From positions 124,001 through 188,000 of the forward strand of contig NZ_JWIB01000010.1 of the NCBI RefSeq assembly GCF_000813425.1: 64,000 nt of DNA. The letters are read 5' to 3'. Positions 25,346-33,637 of this stretch are shown in pieces (within the stretch, counting starts at the first letter, position 1; each line of letters begins with the position of its first letter). The translations under genes were made by a program, and so were the position numbers. The notes under the pieces are model-generated. The model saw only the letters and a list, made by a program, of their open reading frames with translations, had not been told where the DNA came from and searched no databases. This stretch comes from Sporosarcina sp. ZBG7A (GTDB taxonomy: Bacteria > Bacillota > Bacilli > Bacillales_A > Planococcaceae).

Positions 25346-26509
25346 ATGAACGAAAAACTTTATACACTACTCGACAACTCTTTTGATGACATGGTTAGCG
25401 TTCGTCGCTATTTGCACCAGCATCCAGAAGTGTCATTCCATGAAACCAATACAGCACAATACATCCAAGATTTCTACACGAAATTAGGGGTGGAATTTAG
25501 GAGCAACGTTGGTGGAAACGGTGTCGTTGCTCGTATTGAAGGTGGAAAACCTGGTAAAACAGTTGCACTTCGAGCTGATTTTGACGCACTGCCGATTCAA
25601 GATCAAAAAGATGTACCTTACAAATCAACCGTTCCTGGTGTCATGCACGCATGCGGGCATGATGGCCACACTTCCACATTGCTCCACCTTGCTAAAGCAG
25701 TCAATGAGCTAAAAGGGGAACTTGCCGGTACATACATCTTCATTCACCAACACGCTGAAGAATATGCTCCAGGTGGTGCTATTTCTATGATTGAAGACGG
25801 TTGCCTGGACGGTGTCGATGTTATTTTCGGTACTCACTTATGGTCAATGATGGAACCGAACACGATTCAGTACGTAAGCGGTCCGATTATGGCAGCCGCA
25901 GACCGTATCGAAATTACAGTTCAAGGCGCTGGTGGTCATGGTGCTTCACCGCACCAAACAAAAGATGCGATCGTAATTGCCTCCCAACTCGTAACCAACT
26001 TCCAACAGCTTGTCTCTCGTCGTGTCGATCCGATAGAGTCCGCTGTGCTATCGATTGGTTCTTTCGTATCTGACAATGCGTTCAACATTATTGCCGATCA
26101 AGCGGAACTCAAAGGAACCGTGCGAACGTTCTCTCCTAAAATTCGCGATCTTATGGAATCTGAGATCCAAAGAATCGCTGAAGGAACCGCGCATATGAAC
26201 AACTGTGAAATCAACGTTACATATACACGTGGCTACCCAGCTGTCGTAAATCACGAAAAAGAGACAGCATTTTTGCGTGATGTTGCCAAAGAAGTCCCAG
26301 GAGTAAAAGAGGTCGTTCAAACAATCCCTCAAATGGGCGGAGAAGATTTCGCTTACTACTTGGAACAAGTTCCTGGAACGTTCTTTTTCACTGGTGCGCA
26401 ACCTGAAAATGCGTTCCCACATCATCACCCACGATTCGACTTTGACGAATCCGCAATGCTAACTGCTGCCAAAACACTCGGTGCAGCCGCTCTTGCTTAT
26501 CAAAATTAA
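25346..26509 (+). CDS. M20D family amidohydrolase
   Basis: A zinc- or manganese-dependent amidohydrolase related to N-acyl amino acid deacylases (B. subtilis YhaA-like). Metal ligands and catalytic residues are in HACGHDGHT (about 100-108), HQHAEEYAPGG (Glu-Glu pair), THLW and the C-terminal PHHHPRFDFDE. The dimerisation domain starts near ITVQGAGGHGASPHQ. The length of 387 is normal. AAAAGGAG precedes the ATG. It stands alone between hmoB and comK. The acyl substrate cannot be predicted. A second M20 enzyme is encoded at 42490-43596. Confidence 0.88.
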   Translation: MNEKLYTLLDNSFDDMVSVRRYLHQHPEVSFHETNTAQYIQDFYTKLGVEFRSNVGGNGVVARIEGGKPGKTVALRADFDALPIQDQKDVPYKSTVPGVMHACGHDGHTSTLLHLAKAVNELKGELAGTYIFIHQHAEEYAPGGAISMIEDGCLDGVDVIFGTHLWSMMEPNTIQYVSGPIMAAADRIEITVQGAGGHGASPHQTKDAIVIASQLVTNFQQLVSRRVDPIESAVLSIGSFVSDNAFNIIADQAELKGTVRTFSPKIRDLMESEIQRIAEGTAHMNNCEINVTYTRGYPAVVNHEKETAFLRDVAKEVPGVKEVVQTIPQMGGEDFAYYLEQVPGTFFFTGAQPENAFPHHHPRFDFDESAMLTAAKTLGAAALAYQN

Positions 26510-26518
26510 TAACCATCT

Positions 26519-26595
26519 ACTCTGCAACCCTGCTGCATGCCTTGATGCCCTTTTCAACACAGGTCATCAAGAAGTGGCAAGTTCAGAGTTTTTTT
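26519..26595 (+). terminator. Terminator after the M20D amidohydrolase
   Basis: An outer stem ACTCTG-AAC / GTTCAGAGT with an inner CTTGATG/CATCAAG stem is followed by T7. The loops are large. Confidence 0.6.
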
Positions 26596-26625
26596 ATTTA
26601 TTTCTGATTATTTCATTTTAACTGA

Positions 26626-26653
26626 TTGCTTTCCAATATTTATCCTATATAAT
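26626..26653 (+). promoter_or_regulatory. SigA-type promoter of comK
   Basis: TTGCTT, 16 bases, TATAAT, ending about 35 bases before the comK start codon. The region is very AT-rich, as expected for a ComK autoregulated promoter, but no clear AAAA-N5-TTTT pair was found. Confidence 0.6.
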
Positions 26654-26687
26654 AGGAGTTATTACTTATTGAGTAGGAGTGACTTGG

Positions 26688-27236
26688 ATGCATTCACGAA
26701 AAAACGCTGAGAATTACCTCATCAATTCTGATACGTTTGTGTTACAACCGATTCGAGAGGACTTTAAATTATCGACTCGTGTAATTGAGCGTAATGCCGA
26801 ATTTGATCTTCCTAAAAAACCGATTCAAATTGTCAAAAAAACGTGCGAACTTTATGGAGCTTCGTTAAAAACACGTACGTTGACTGCGCGCCATGCTCTA
26901 GGCAATCGCCATAAAACACCTATTGTTGTTGCACATGCGTTTGACACCCCTTATATCTTTTTGCCGACCATGTCACCGAATTCAGAAGAGAACATTTGGA
27001 TTTCCTACCAGTCCATTGTCGACTTTCAGGAAGAGAATGTCGGATGCTCTGTTCTACTGGAGAATGGCTATAAAGTGAAGGTAAACGTATCTACTCCGAC
27101 TATGTGGCGTCAGTTTGCTTTTGCGGCTTTACTTGAACGGGACTTTGCAAAAAAACAATTTTTGCTGCACAGACCTAGAACGTTTCTTGCACAAGAAGGC
27201 TCATTTAGATACCCGGTTGTCGAAGATACTGAGTGA
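26688..27236 (+). CDS. comK: Competence transcription factor ComK
   Basis: ComK is the master activator of DNA uptake genes. Alignment by eye to Bacillus ComK shows KPIQIVKKTCELYGAS (like KPLQIVDRSCRFFGSS), the central TPIVV, and FLPTMSPNSEENIWISYQSI (like the FPTLSS...WISH segment). The product is 182 residues, close to the Bacillus length of 192, with the C-terminal tail different. The ATG at 26688 has AGGAG eight bases upstream; a GTG at 26679 is too close. Its 3' end overlaps the convergent gene by about 30 bases. The targets comFA and comFC are at 2.8-4.8 kb. In Bacillus, DegU (here at 28355) primes comK transcription. Confidence 0.88.
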   Translation: MHSRKNAENYLINSDTFVLQPIREDFKLSTRVIERNAEFDLPKKPIQIVKKTCELYGASLKTRTLTARHALGNRHKTPIVVAHAFDTPYIFLPTMSPNSEENIWISYQSIVDFQEENVGCSVLLENGYKVKVNVSTPTMWRQFAFAALLERDFAKKQFLLHRPRTFLAQEGSFRYPVVEDTE

Positions 27237-27564
27237 GCAGCTCCTCCGTTCGATTACGTAAACGTACATTCAAGTATCTTCGACAGTCCTGTTGGTGGTC
27301 GTGGACAAAGATATATTCTGTAAAAATATCATCCATTTTCCCCCTCACCACCGATAAATGATTCCTACGTAAATATGCGGCCGTATTTCCAAGCTCTTTG
27401 TGTACGCGCTTAGCGACATCATCCATGAGCCCCAAGTACGGTTTTTTCAATTTGTAATCCCCTTGCTGTATTAGCAATCGATCCCTCTCTAAAATGGTTA
27501 AAATCATCGGTAAGTAAATCATATTTTCTAAATAAGGGATAACTTCTGTTTTTAGAGCAGACAT
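27205..27564 (-). CDS. Small protein under a LexA-type box, possibly YhjD-like
   Basis: A 119-residue soluble protein of mostly helix: MSALKTEVIPYLENMIYLP, then ILERDRLLIQQGDYKLKKPY and a C-terminal YLNVRLRNRTEELLTQYL. I recall B. subtilis YhjD, near comK and listed in the LexA regulon, as a protein of similar size, but I cannot confirm homology. The ATG at 27564 has GAGAGGAG nearby; a longer frame from 27609 would run through the operator. A LexA-type box lies 19-32 bases upstream. The 3' end overlaps comK by about 30 bases, so the two transcripts would be antisense there. Function unknown. Confidence 0.6.
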   Translation of the reverse strand: MSALKTEVIPYLENMIYLPMILTILERDRLLIQQGDYKLKKPYLGLMDDVAKRVHKELGNTAAYLRRNHLSVVRGKMDDIFTEYIFVHDHQQDCRRYLNVRLRNRTEELLTQYLRQPGI

Positions 27565-27582
27565 TTCCTCACTCCTCTCAAA

Positions 27583-27596
27583 CGAACAAGTGTTCT
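27583..27596. promoter_or_regulatory. LexA (DinR/SOS) box
   Basis: CGAACAAGTGTTCT matches the Gram-positive SOS operator CGAACRNRYGTTYC at 13 of 14 positions. It lies just upstream of the gene at 27205-27564, a normal place for LexA repression. Confidence 0.7.
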
Positions 27597-27633
27597 TATT
27601 CTTAATCATAAGATACTTACTTCAAAATTGCAA

Positions 27634-27681
27634 CAAAAAAAGCAAGTGAGCCTCAGCACCGGACTGAGGCTCACTTGCTTT
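27634..27681 (-). terminator. Terminator of the lipoprotein gene
   Basis: A perfect 17-base-pair stem AAGCAAGTGAGCCTCAG / CTGAGGCTCACTTGCTT followed by T-run on the minus strand. Confidence 0.95.
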
Positions 27682-27696
27682 AAGGTGTTATATGAT

Positions 27697-28293
27697 TCAT
27701 TCACTAGGTACCGGATCAGCTATCGCATTAATGGAATTCACTTTCCAATTACCATCTTTTTGTGTTAGAACCGTTACTTGACGTCCTAAAGTTATTTCTG
27801 CTTCTTCACTATCTTTATCTTTCACTTCTACCTTCATCGTTGCAAACACTTGCGCCTCATTTTCCGTATACTTCACAATGGTAATATCATCTGGCGTTCG
27901 TGTGAGCTCGGTTGTTGCTAGCATGCTTTCTGTAGCTTCTCGTTCCTCGTCAATGTCATAACCATCTGCTGATAGCGTTTCAAGATAAGCATCTACTTCC
28001 CCGGCATTCAGCGTTTCGATATAGCGGTCAAACGTCTCTAAAATAGCTTCTTTTTCCCCGGAAGGTACGTTTACCGCTTCCTCGATAGGAACTCCATTTA
28101 TGCTATAACCTTCATCCTCGCCATCCAACTCACCTTTATCCTTAACTCCATGGTCAATCGAACCATTTTCGTTAGTCTGCTCACCATCGTCAATAGAACC
28201 TGAAGTCTTTTGAGCGTTGTCATCGTCTCCACTGCAAGCGCTTAGCATAAGAGCTAGCGTTGCTATTCCGACGAGTCCTTTAACTTTCTTCAT
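27697..28293 (-). CDS. Lipoprotein with a C-terminal NTF2-like domain
   Basis: The first 20 residues form a lipoprotein signal with lipobox LSAC, so the mature protein is tethered to the outer face of the membrane. Residues 21-65 are an acidic, Gly/Asp/Glu-rich linker. From about residue 75 the sequence (ILETFDRYIETLNAGEVDAYLETLS, then TLGRQVTVLTQKDGNWKV near the end) has the pattern of NTF2-like/SnoaL-type domains common in Bacillales lipoproteins. It lies 60 bases downstream of degU on the same strand, but I cannot say whether it is co-transcribed. Function unknown. Confidence 0.8.
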   Translation of the reverse strand: MKKVKGLVGIATLALMLSACSGDDDNAQKTSGSIDDGEQTNENGSIDHGVKDKGELDGEDEGYSINGVPIEEAVNVPSGEKEAILETFDRYIETLNAGEVDAYLETLSADGYDIDEEREATESMLATTELTRTPDDITIVKYTENEAQVFATMKVEVKDKDSEEAEITLGRQVTVLTQKDGNWKVNSINAIADPVPSE

Positions 28294-28354
28294 ACCCCTT
28301 CTCCTCTCATAGCAAAAGGACCATCCGATTGGAGGTCCTTTTATAAATTCTGCT

Positions 28355-29029
28355 TTACTTCACTTCAACCCAACCATTTTTAATCGCTGTGACAACAGCT
28401 TGTGTCCGGTCGTTAACGCTCATCTTTTGTAGAATACTTGAAACATGGTTTTTCACAGTTTTCTCTGAGATGAACAATGTTTCTCCAATTGCCCTATTAC
28501 TTTGACCATCCGTCAACAATTGCAGTACTTCGCATTCCCGCTTCGTTAACAAATGCAATGGTCGGCGGATTTCGTGTTGATGGAATGAGCCTTTATGTTC
28601 CCGTTCACTCAATCTGCGATATTCTGTCACTAAATTATGCGTTACTTTTGGATGTAAATAAGATCCGCCAGCTGCTACTACTTTAATAGCCTGAACTATT
28701 GCATCTGCATCCATTTCTTTCAACATGTATCCGAGTGCACCCGTTTTTAACGCCTGGGAAACGTATGACTCATCGTCATGAATGGACAATACGATGACTT
28801 TCGCATCAGGATATTTGGTCATGAGTTGTTCAGTCGCTTCAATCCCGTTCATCCGTGGCATATTAATATCCATAAGAACTACATCCGGATTATGCTCTTC
28901 GTACAAAGTGAATACTTCGCTACCGTCATCGCCTTCTGCTACAATTTCGAACGTATCTTCAAACTGCAAAATACGCTTGACTCCTTCGCGGAATAATTGA
29001 TGATCATCTACTATTAAGATTTTTGTCAT
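28355..29029 (-). CDS. degU: Response regulator DegU
   Basis: A NarL-type regulator controlling exoenzymes, motility, biofilm and competence. The receiver domain has VDDH at the N-terminus, Asp54 in LMDINMP and Lys in MLKEMD. The C-terminal LuxR-type helix-turn-helix reads [23 protein letters not shown] and [12 protein letters not shown]. Length (224) is close to B. subtilis DegU. The ATG at 29029 has TTTGGAGGG seven bases away. It follows degS by 20 bases. Unphosphorylated DegU in Bacillus helps ComK bind its own promoter, which links it to comK nearby. Confidence 0.95.
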   Translation of the reverse strand: MTKILIVDDHQLFREGVKRILQFEDTFEIVAEGDDGSEVFTLYEEHNPDVVLMDINMPRMNGIEATEQLMTKYPDAKVIVLSIHDDESYVSQALKTGALGYMLKEMDADAIVQAIKVVAAGGSYLHPKVTHNLVTEYRRLSEREHKGSFHQHEIRRPLHLLTKRECEVLQLLTDGQSNRAIGETLFISEKTVKNHVSSILQKMSVNDRTQAVVTAIKNGWVEVK

Positions 29030-29049
29030 GTTCGTTCCCTCCAAAGCCT

Positions 29050-30207
29050 CTATTTGCCTATACTATCAGGATTAATCGGAATTTTAAAGAACACGCTTGT
29101 CCCTTTTCCAACTTCTGAAGTGATTTTAAAATCGCCTTTTAACAAGTCGATGCGTTCTTTCATCCCTATAATCCCGAATGATTTGTCTTTTACTTCATTT
29201 TGATCGAATCCTGCTCCATTATCTTTTACAATTGCATTCATCGTCTCACGCAACCATTCAACTTTCACCCATATATCACGACTATTTCCGTGCTTAATGG
29301 CATTAGTTACGGATTCTTGAACTAAGCGGAACACCGCAATTTCAAAACTCGACTCGAAACGTCGGTCTTCTCCGATACTCTGAAAGTGAATACGAACATC
29401 AGGTTCATATTCCATAAGAGTGGATAAGTACTTTTTCAATGTTGGCACCACACCAAGATCATCAATTGCCATTGGGCGAAGATCATAAATGATTCGTCGT
29501 ACTTCATATAATGAACTTCGTACCATTTCTTTTAAATCCTTAAACTCTTCAAGTGCTTGTTTAGGACCTTTTTGCTCATACACTTTTTCGATGAGTCCAG
29601 AACGAATGAGCACGCTGGCCATCATTTGAGCAGGTCCATCGTGGATTTCTCTTGAAACTCGTTTACGTTCCTCTTCTTGTGCTTGAATGATCCGAATCGC
29701 AAAGTCCTGCTTATGTCTGGCTGTTTCAAGTGCTTCACCCACATTCTTCAAATCTGAAGTTAAGTAAGTGACAACAGTGGATACTTGGTTGACGAGCTGA
29801 TCGGCCCGTTCAATCGTCTCCAACAGTTCCGCCAGACGACGATCCAAGTCATCGCGTTGAATACGCAATTGCTTTTCTTCCATTCTGTTTACGGACAGTC
29901 TAACGAGAAGGTCGTTTGCAACCTCGTACGCCTTTCGCACTTCTTGTTCCGAGTAATTCACAAAGTTCTTCGAGACATCAGCAAGCCTTCTGCGTGAGTG
30001 ACGTGTCATTTCTTCAAGGTGATCTCCTTCGGTTATTACCCGGGAAATATCTTCCTTAACAATAATGAGCTCACGCTGCATGGATTCAAAACTTCGACGG
30101 CTTTGCTCACTGATCATGAAGATGTCGTTCTTGGACTGATCCATTACATTCACCATGCTATCGAAGATACCTTCAAGCTTTTGAATATCAATTGCCGCCT
30201 TATCCAT
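29050..30207 (-). CDS. degS: Cytoplasmic sensor histidine kinase DegS
   Basis: DegS phosphorylates DegU. There is no membrane segment; the N-terminal 180 residues are long coiled coils (about 35-180), the sensor part in this family. The HisKA_3 motif [16 protein letters not shown] places the phosphoacceptor at His189, the same number as in B. subtilis. The ATPase domain has NAIKHGN, DNGAGFD and GIIGMKERI. Length of 385 is the same as in Bacillus. The start has GGTGGGAG upstream. It forms an operon with degU and is divergent from yvyE. Confidence 0.96.
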   Translation of the reverse strand: MDKAAIDIQKLEGIFDSMVNVMDQSKNDIFMISEQSRRSFESMQRELIIVKEDISRVITEGDHLEEMTRHSRRRLADVSKNFVNYSEQEVRKAYEVANDLLVRLSVNRMEEKQLRIQRDDLDRRLAELLETIERADQLVNQVSTVVTYLTSDLKNVGEALETARHKQDFAIRIIQAQEEERKRVSREIHDGPAQMMASVLIRSGLIEKVYEQKGPKQALEEFKDLKEMVRSSLYEVRRIIYDLRPMAIDDLGVVPTLKKYLSTLMEYEPDVRIHFQSIGEDRRFESSFEIAVFRLVQESVTNAIKHGNSRDIWVKVEWLRETMNAIVKDNGAGFDQNEVKDKSFGIIGMKERIDLLKGDFKITSEVGKGTSVFFKIPINPDSIGK

Positions 30208-30354
30208 TGTTCACACTCCCACCAATGCTGAAACCTCATTGTAGAATCCATAGGCTATTGCGATTACATTGGATTCACTATACACTTTATTCAGTATAGC
30301 ATCTTAATGCCCATAACATATTAAAATTGTATTACAGATTGAGGAGGTCTTGCA

Positions 30355-30987
30355 ATGAGAATGGACTATAAGACCGTAAAACAACAAAGTGAATCGGAAA
30401 TCATTATCAATAAATCTCGATTCATCACTTCCGTAAAACGAACCGAAACTGAACAAGAGGCTCTCGACTTCATCCAGGAAATAAAACAAGCACATCCATC
30501 AGCTAACCATAATTGTTCTGCTTATTTAATAGGTGAGCACGATCATATTCAAAAAGCGAATGATGACGGAGAGCCTTCAGGCACAGCAGGTTTTCCAATG
30601 CTAGAAGTACTAAAAAAGCAATGTTTAAAAGATACAACTGTCGTTGTCACTCGTTATTTTGGGGGCATCAAACTCGGCGGTGGTGGCCTCATACGTGCAT
30701 ATGGACGTTCAACTTCAGAAGGAGTTGCGGCAGCCGGCACGGTTGAGCGTGTACTTCATAGTACAATGAGCGTAACAGTCGACTACACCGCACTTGGGAA
30801 AGTGGAAAATGAAGTACGTCAATCAGAGTGGCCGCTTGAGCATATCGAGTACGGCGAACAGGTAACGTTATATATATTGGTACCAATCTTGGGAGTAGAC
30901 ACATTCCATACTTGGGTTGCAGATTTAACGAACGGACAAGGCAAGATTACTGAAGGTGAACAGAAGTTCTTGGAGTTTTCTGTCTGA
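30355..30987 (+). CDS. yvyE: YvyE/YigZ (IMPACT) family protein
   Basis: A conserved cytoplasmic protein with an N-terminal UPF0029/IMPACT domain and a C-terminal ferredoxin-like domain. The family core is visible as NDDGEPSGTAGFPMLEVL, then VVVTRYFGGIKLGGGGLIRAY near residues 100-122. The length of 210 is typical. GAGGAGG precedes the start. The position between degS (divergent) and an LCP gene matches B. subtilis. YigZ is linked to translation regulation, but no defined role is known in Bacillus. Confidence 0.92.
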   Translation: MRMDYKTVKQQSESEIIINKSRFITSVKRTETEQEALDFIQEIKQAHPSANHNCSAYLIGEHDHIQKANDDGEPSGTAGFPMLEVLKKQCLKDTTVVVTRYFGGIKLGGGGLIRAYGRSTSEGVAAAGTVERVLHSTMSVTVDYTALGKVENEVRQSEWPLEHIEYGEQVTLYILVPILGVDTFHTWVADLTNGQGKITEGEQKFLEFSV

Positions 30988-31152
30988 AAAGGTGTACGCG
31001 CTTCCGTAAAAATAGTATACTGTTGATAATTGCAAAAATTTGCAGGCAAAATGCCCGTTCGACAGATATAGCCATTGCTATCATTTGACAGCATCTACTC
31101 TACTACGATGGAGTTCGACATTATGGACTGATTAACGGAGGCTAAATAAAAC

Positions 31153-32232
31153 ATGAAACGAAATGAATATAAAAAAGCCAAAAGAAAATCTTCAAAAACA
31201 AGACTTATTTTGAAGATAGGACTTGTGTTGACGATTGCGGCTTTTTTGACAATTGCAGCCTACGGAGTCACACTTCACAAGAAGGCTGAACTCGCTGCAG
31301 ATAGAGCGTATGAGCCGATTCAAAACCGTAATGGCCGATCAACTGTAAAAGAGGACAAAATCCAACCCGCGAAAGACAATGTTTCGGTGTTATTAATCGG
31401 CGTGGATGACAGTGATGACCGACAACAGGGGGACAGCAACAGCCGGGCGGATGCATTGCTCGTAGCTACGTTGAATCCAAAACAAAAGACGGTCAAACTG
31501 CTAAGTATCCCTCGTGATTCTTACGTTTACATTCCAGAAGTGGATTATAAAGATAAAATTACACACGCGAATGCTTATGGTGGAACAAAGGCAACGATTG
31601 AAACTGTAGAAGAAATGTTGGACATTCCGATCGACTACTATTTGAAAGCCAACTTTAACGCGTTCATCGATGTAGTGGATGCACTTGGTGGAGTCGAAGT
31701 CGATGTTCCTTATGAACGAATTGAAAAAGATGAAACAGATGCAGGGACGATCCACTTAATGCCAGGACTTCAAGTATTAGATGGCCGTCATGCACTCGCA
31801 CTTGCTCGAACACGTAAACTGGACAACGACATTGAGCGGGGTAAACGTCAACAAATGATTATTCAGGCGATGATGGACCAAGCGAAATCTCCTGCTGCCA
31901 TTACGAAATTTGGTGATGTGATTGATGCACTTGGAGATAACATTAAGACGGATATGCAGTATAAAGAGATGTTGTCGTTCTTAGAGTATGCAAAAGGCGG
32001 TATGCCATCCGTTGATACGCTGTCACTTGAAGGCGATGACGATTGGTCGACTGGTGTATACTATTGGAAGTTGAACGATAAAGATCTTCAACAGAAGCAG
32101 TTAATTCTACAATCACACTTAGGATTGATTTCTTCTCTAGTACCTAATGTAGATGATGAAGCTTCCTCAGACTCAGAAGAAAATACGAAACGTGTCGTTA
32201 TCTCCCCTTCAGAAGGTACAGATGTTAAATAA
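31153..32232 (+). CDS. LytR-CpsA-Psr ligase (TagV-like)
   Basis: LCP enzymes attach wall teichoic acid or other anionic glycopolymers from undecaprenyl carriers to peptidoglycan, on the outer membrane face. There is a Lys-rich cytoplasmic start, one membrane helix at about 22-43, then the LCP domain: LLIGVDDSD, SRADALLVATLN, LSIPRDSYVYIP, ITHANAYGG, and the Arg motif GRHALALARTRK. The C-terminal tail after 330 is acidic and Ser-rich. Length 359. It sits between yvyE and tagO, as yvhJ (tagV) does in B. subtilis. Which polymer it transfers is not known. Confidence 0.9.
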   Translation: MKRNEYKKAKRKSSKTRLILKIGLVLTIAAFLTIAAYGVTLHKKAELAADRAYEPIQNRNGRSTVKEDKIQPAKDNVSVLLIGVDDSDDRQQGDSNSRADALLVATLNPKQKTVKLLSIPRDSYVYIPEVDYKDKITHANAYGGTKATIETVEEMLDIPIDYYLKANFNAFIDVVDALGGVEVDVPYERIEKDETDAGTIHLMPGLQVLDGRHALALARTRKLDNDIERGKRQQMIIQAMMDQAKSPAAITKFGDVIDALGDNIKTDMQYKEMLSFLEYAKGGMPSVDTLSLEGDDDWSTGVYYWKLNDKDLQQKQLILQSHLGLISSLVPNVDDEASSDSEENTKRVVISPSEGTDVK

Positions 32233-32250
32233 TGATTGAATGATAAAACA

Positions 32251-32284
32251 AACGCGAAAGGAAACTATTCCTTTCGCGTTTTAA
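32251..32284 (+). terminator. Terminator of the LCP gene
   Basis: AACGCGAAAGGAA, loop, TCCTTTCGCGTT, then a T-rich tract. Confidence 0.9.
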
Positions 32285-32300
32285 TTTGATTTCATCATCA

Positions 32301-32344
32301 AAAAAGGCTGTCCCAGGTAGAATCCCTGGGACAGCCTTTTAAAT
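32301..32344 (-). terminator. Terminator of tagO
   Basis: AAGGCTGTCCCAGG and CCTGGGACAGCCTT form a perfect stem with A- and T-runs; it lies at the tagO stop. Confidence 0.93.
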
Positions 32345-33387
32345 TATTTTCCAATCATGCGGACTAAGTTTAATATTGGACGGTAATTTGTACCGGCGAG
32401 ACCGATGATTTCCACGAACAATTCGATAGCGAGTAGGATGACGAAAAGTAACAAGATTGCTCCCCATACAGTCGCCTGTGAGAATAATACTGCCGCGATT
32501 CCAAAAAGAATGGCAATGCCGTAAATGACGAGCACAGTTTGTCGATGCGAAAACCCTGCGCGTAACAAGCAATGGTGCAAGTGGGATTTATCCGGCGCGG
32601 TAATCGATTGTTTCATCCGAATGCGTCGAACAATCGCGAAGAATGTATCGGAAATCGGAACACCTAGCATAATAATAGGGATAACAAGTGACACGACTGC
32701 GACGTTCTTAAATCCGAGTAGTGCCAGTACAGAAATCATAAATCCTAAGAACAACGACCCAGTGTCCCCCATGAAAATCTTTGCTGGATGGAAGTTGAAC
32801 AGTAGAAATCCAAGTGAACTTGCCGCAAGAATTGCTGCGGTAACAAGTACGAATGTGTTTCCCATGATGAGTGCCATGACGGAGATGGAGATAAGCGCAA
32901 TTGTTGAAACTCCTGCAGCGAGTCCATCGAGCCCATCAATCAAGTTAATGGCATTCGTCACTCCGACAATCCAGAGGATCGTAATTGGGATGCTCAAGTA
33001 TCCGAAGTCAATTTGTCCGAGAAAAGGTAAGTTAATGAAATCAATTTGTAGATCTCCAACAGTCATTACCACAATCGCGGCAACTAACTGTCCTAAAGCT
33101 TTTGCTTTCGCTGTAATTTCCAGCATATCATCGAAGAACCCAATTGCAATGATGATTACAGCACCGATCAAGATTCCTGCAGCATGCTCATCTTTAGGTA
33201 AAAGGATGGCATAACCGATTAAAAACGCTCCAAATATCGCAAGGCCGCCAATACGCGGCATAACCGCAGCATGGACTTTGCGGTAATTCGGTCTATCAAC
33301 CGCCCCTATTCGGAACGCGAATTTTATGACAAGTGGAGTTAGTATGATGGCGCCGACAAATGCAGCTGCCATTGCAAGGAATAACAT
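32344..33387 (-). CDS. tagO: TagO, undecaprenyl-phosphate GlcNAc-1-phosphate transferase
   Basis: The first committed step of wall teichoic acid synthesis: transfer of GlcNAc-1-phosphate from UDP-GlcNAc to undecaprenyl phosphate at the membrane. A multi-pass protein (about ten helices) with the family motifs VDRPNYRKVHA, FDDMLEI (the Asp-Asp pair), NAINLIDGLDGLAAGVS and FMGDTGSLFLGF, and the cytoplasmic HLHHCLLRAG. 347 residues from the ATG at 33387, which has GGGAGGAAGG upstream; an ORF start 24 bases earlier is less likely. It is convergent with the LCP gene, which probably uses polymers begun here. Confidence 0.94.
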   Translation of the reverse strand: MLFLAMAAAFVGAIILTPLVIKFAFRIGAVDRPNYRKVHAAVMPRIGGLAIFGAFLIGYAILLPKDEHAAGILIGAVIIIAIGFFDDMLEITAKAKALGQLVAAIVVMTVGDLQIDFINLPFLGQIDFGYLSIPITILWIVGVTNAINLIDGLDGLAAGVSTIALISISVMALIMGNTFVLVTAAILAASSLGFLLFNFHPAKIFMGDTGSLFLGFMISVLALLGFKNVAVVSLVIPIIMLGVPISDTFFAIVRRIRMKQSITAPDKSHLHHCLLRAGFSHRQTVLVIYGIAILFGIAAVLFSQATVWGAILLLFVILLAIELFVEIIGLAGTNYRPILNLVRMIGK

Positions 33388-33431
33388 GTCCTTCCTCCCT
33401 GTAGTACTCAATTTTAGTTAAAGCCTACCGT

Positions 33432-33440
33432 ATTATAACA
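33432..33440 (-). promoter_or_regulatory. Extended -10 promoter of tagO
   Basis: TGTTATAAT on the minus strand is a full extended -10 element (TGnTATAAT), about 45 bases before the tagO start. No strong -35 is seen. Confidence 0.6.
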
Positions 33441-33637
33441 TGCCCACAGAAAGAAAGCACTCTGCGAAACAATTTTTCTATGAGAAAACAAAACGGTTAG
33501 TTACCAATACCCTCTCTTAGCAAGGGTTAAGCCTATTATTCAAAACGTTCTTTCACGCACTTCTAGTCTTTTCCTCTCTTGTTTGATAAAATAGAGTCGT
33601 GTCCGTTGAATGGACAATATGAAGGAGCGTTAACTAT

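Noticed and set aside
27565-27609. N-terminal extension of the gene at 27205-27564 (start at 27609)
   Set aside because: It would place the LexA-type box inside the coding region; the internal ATG has a clear ribosome site.
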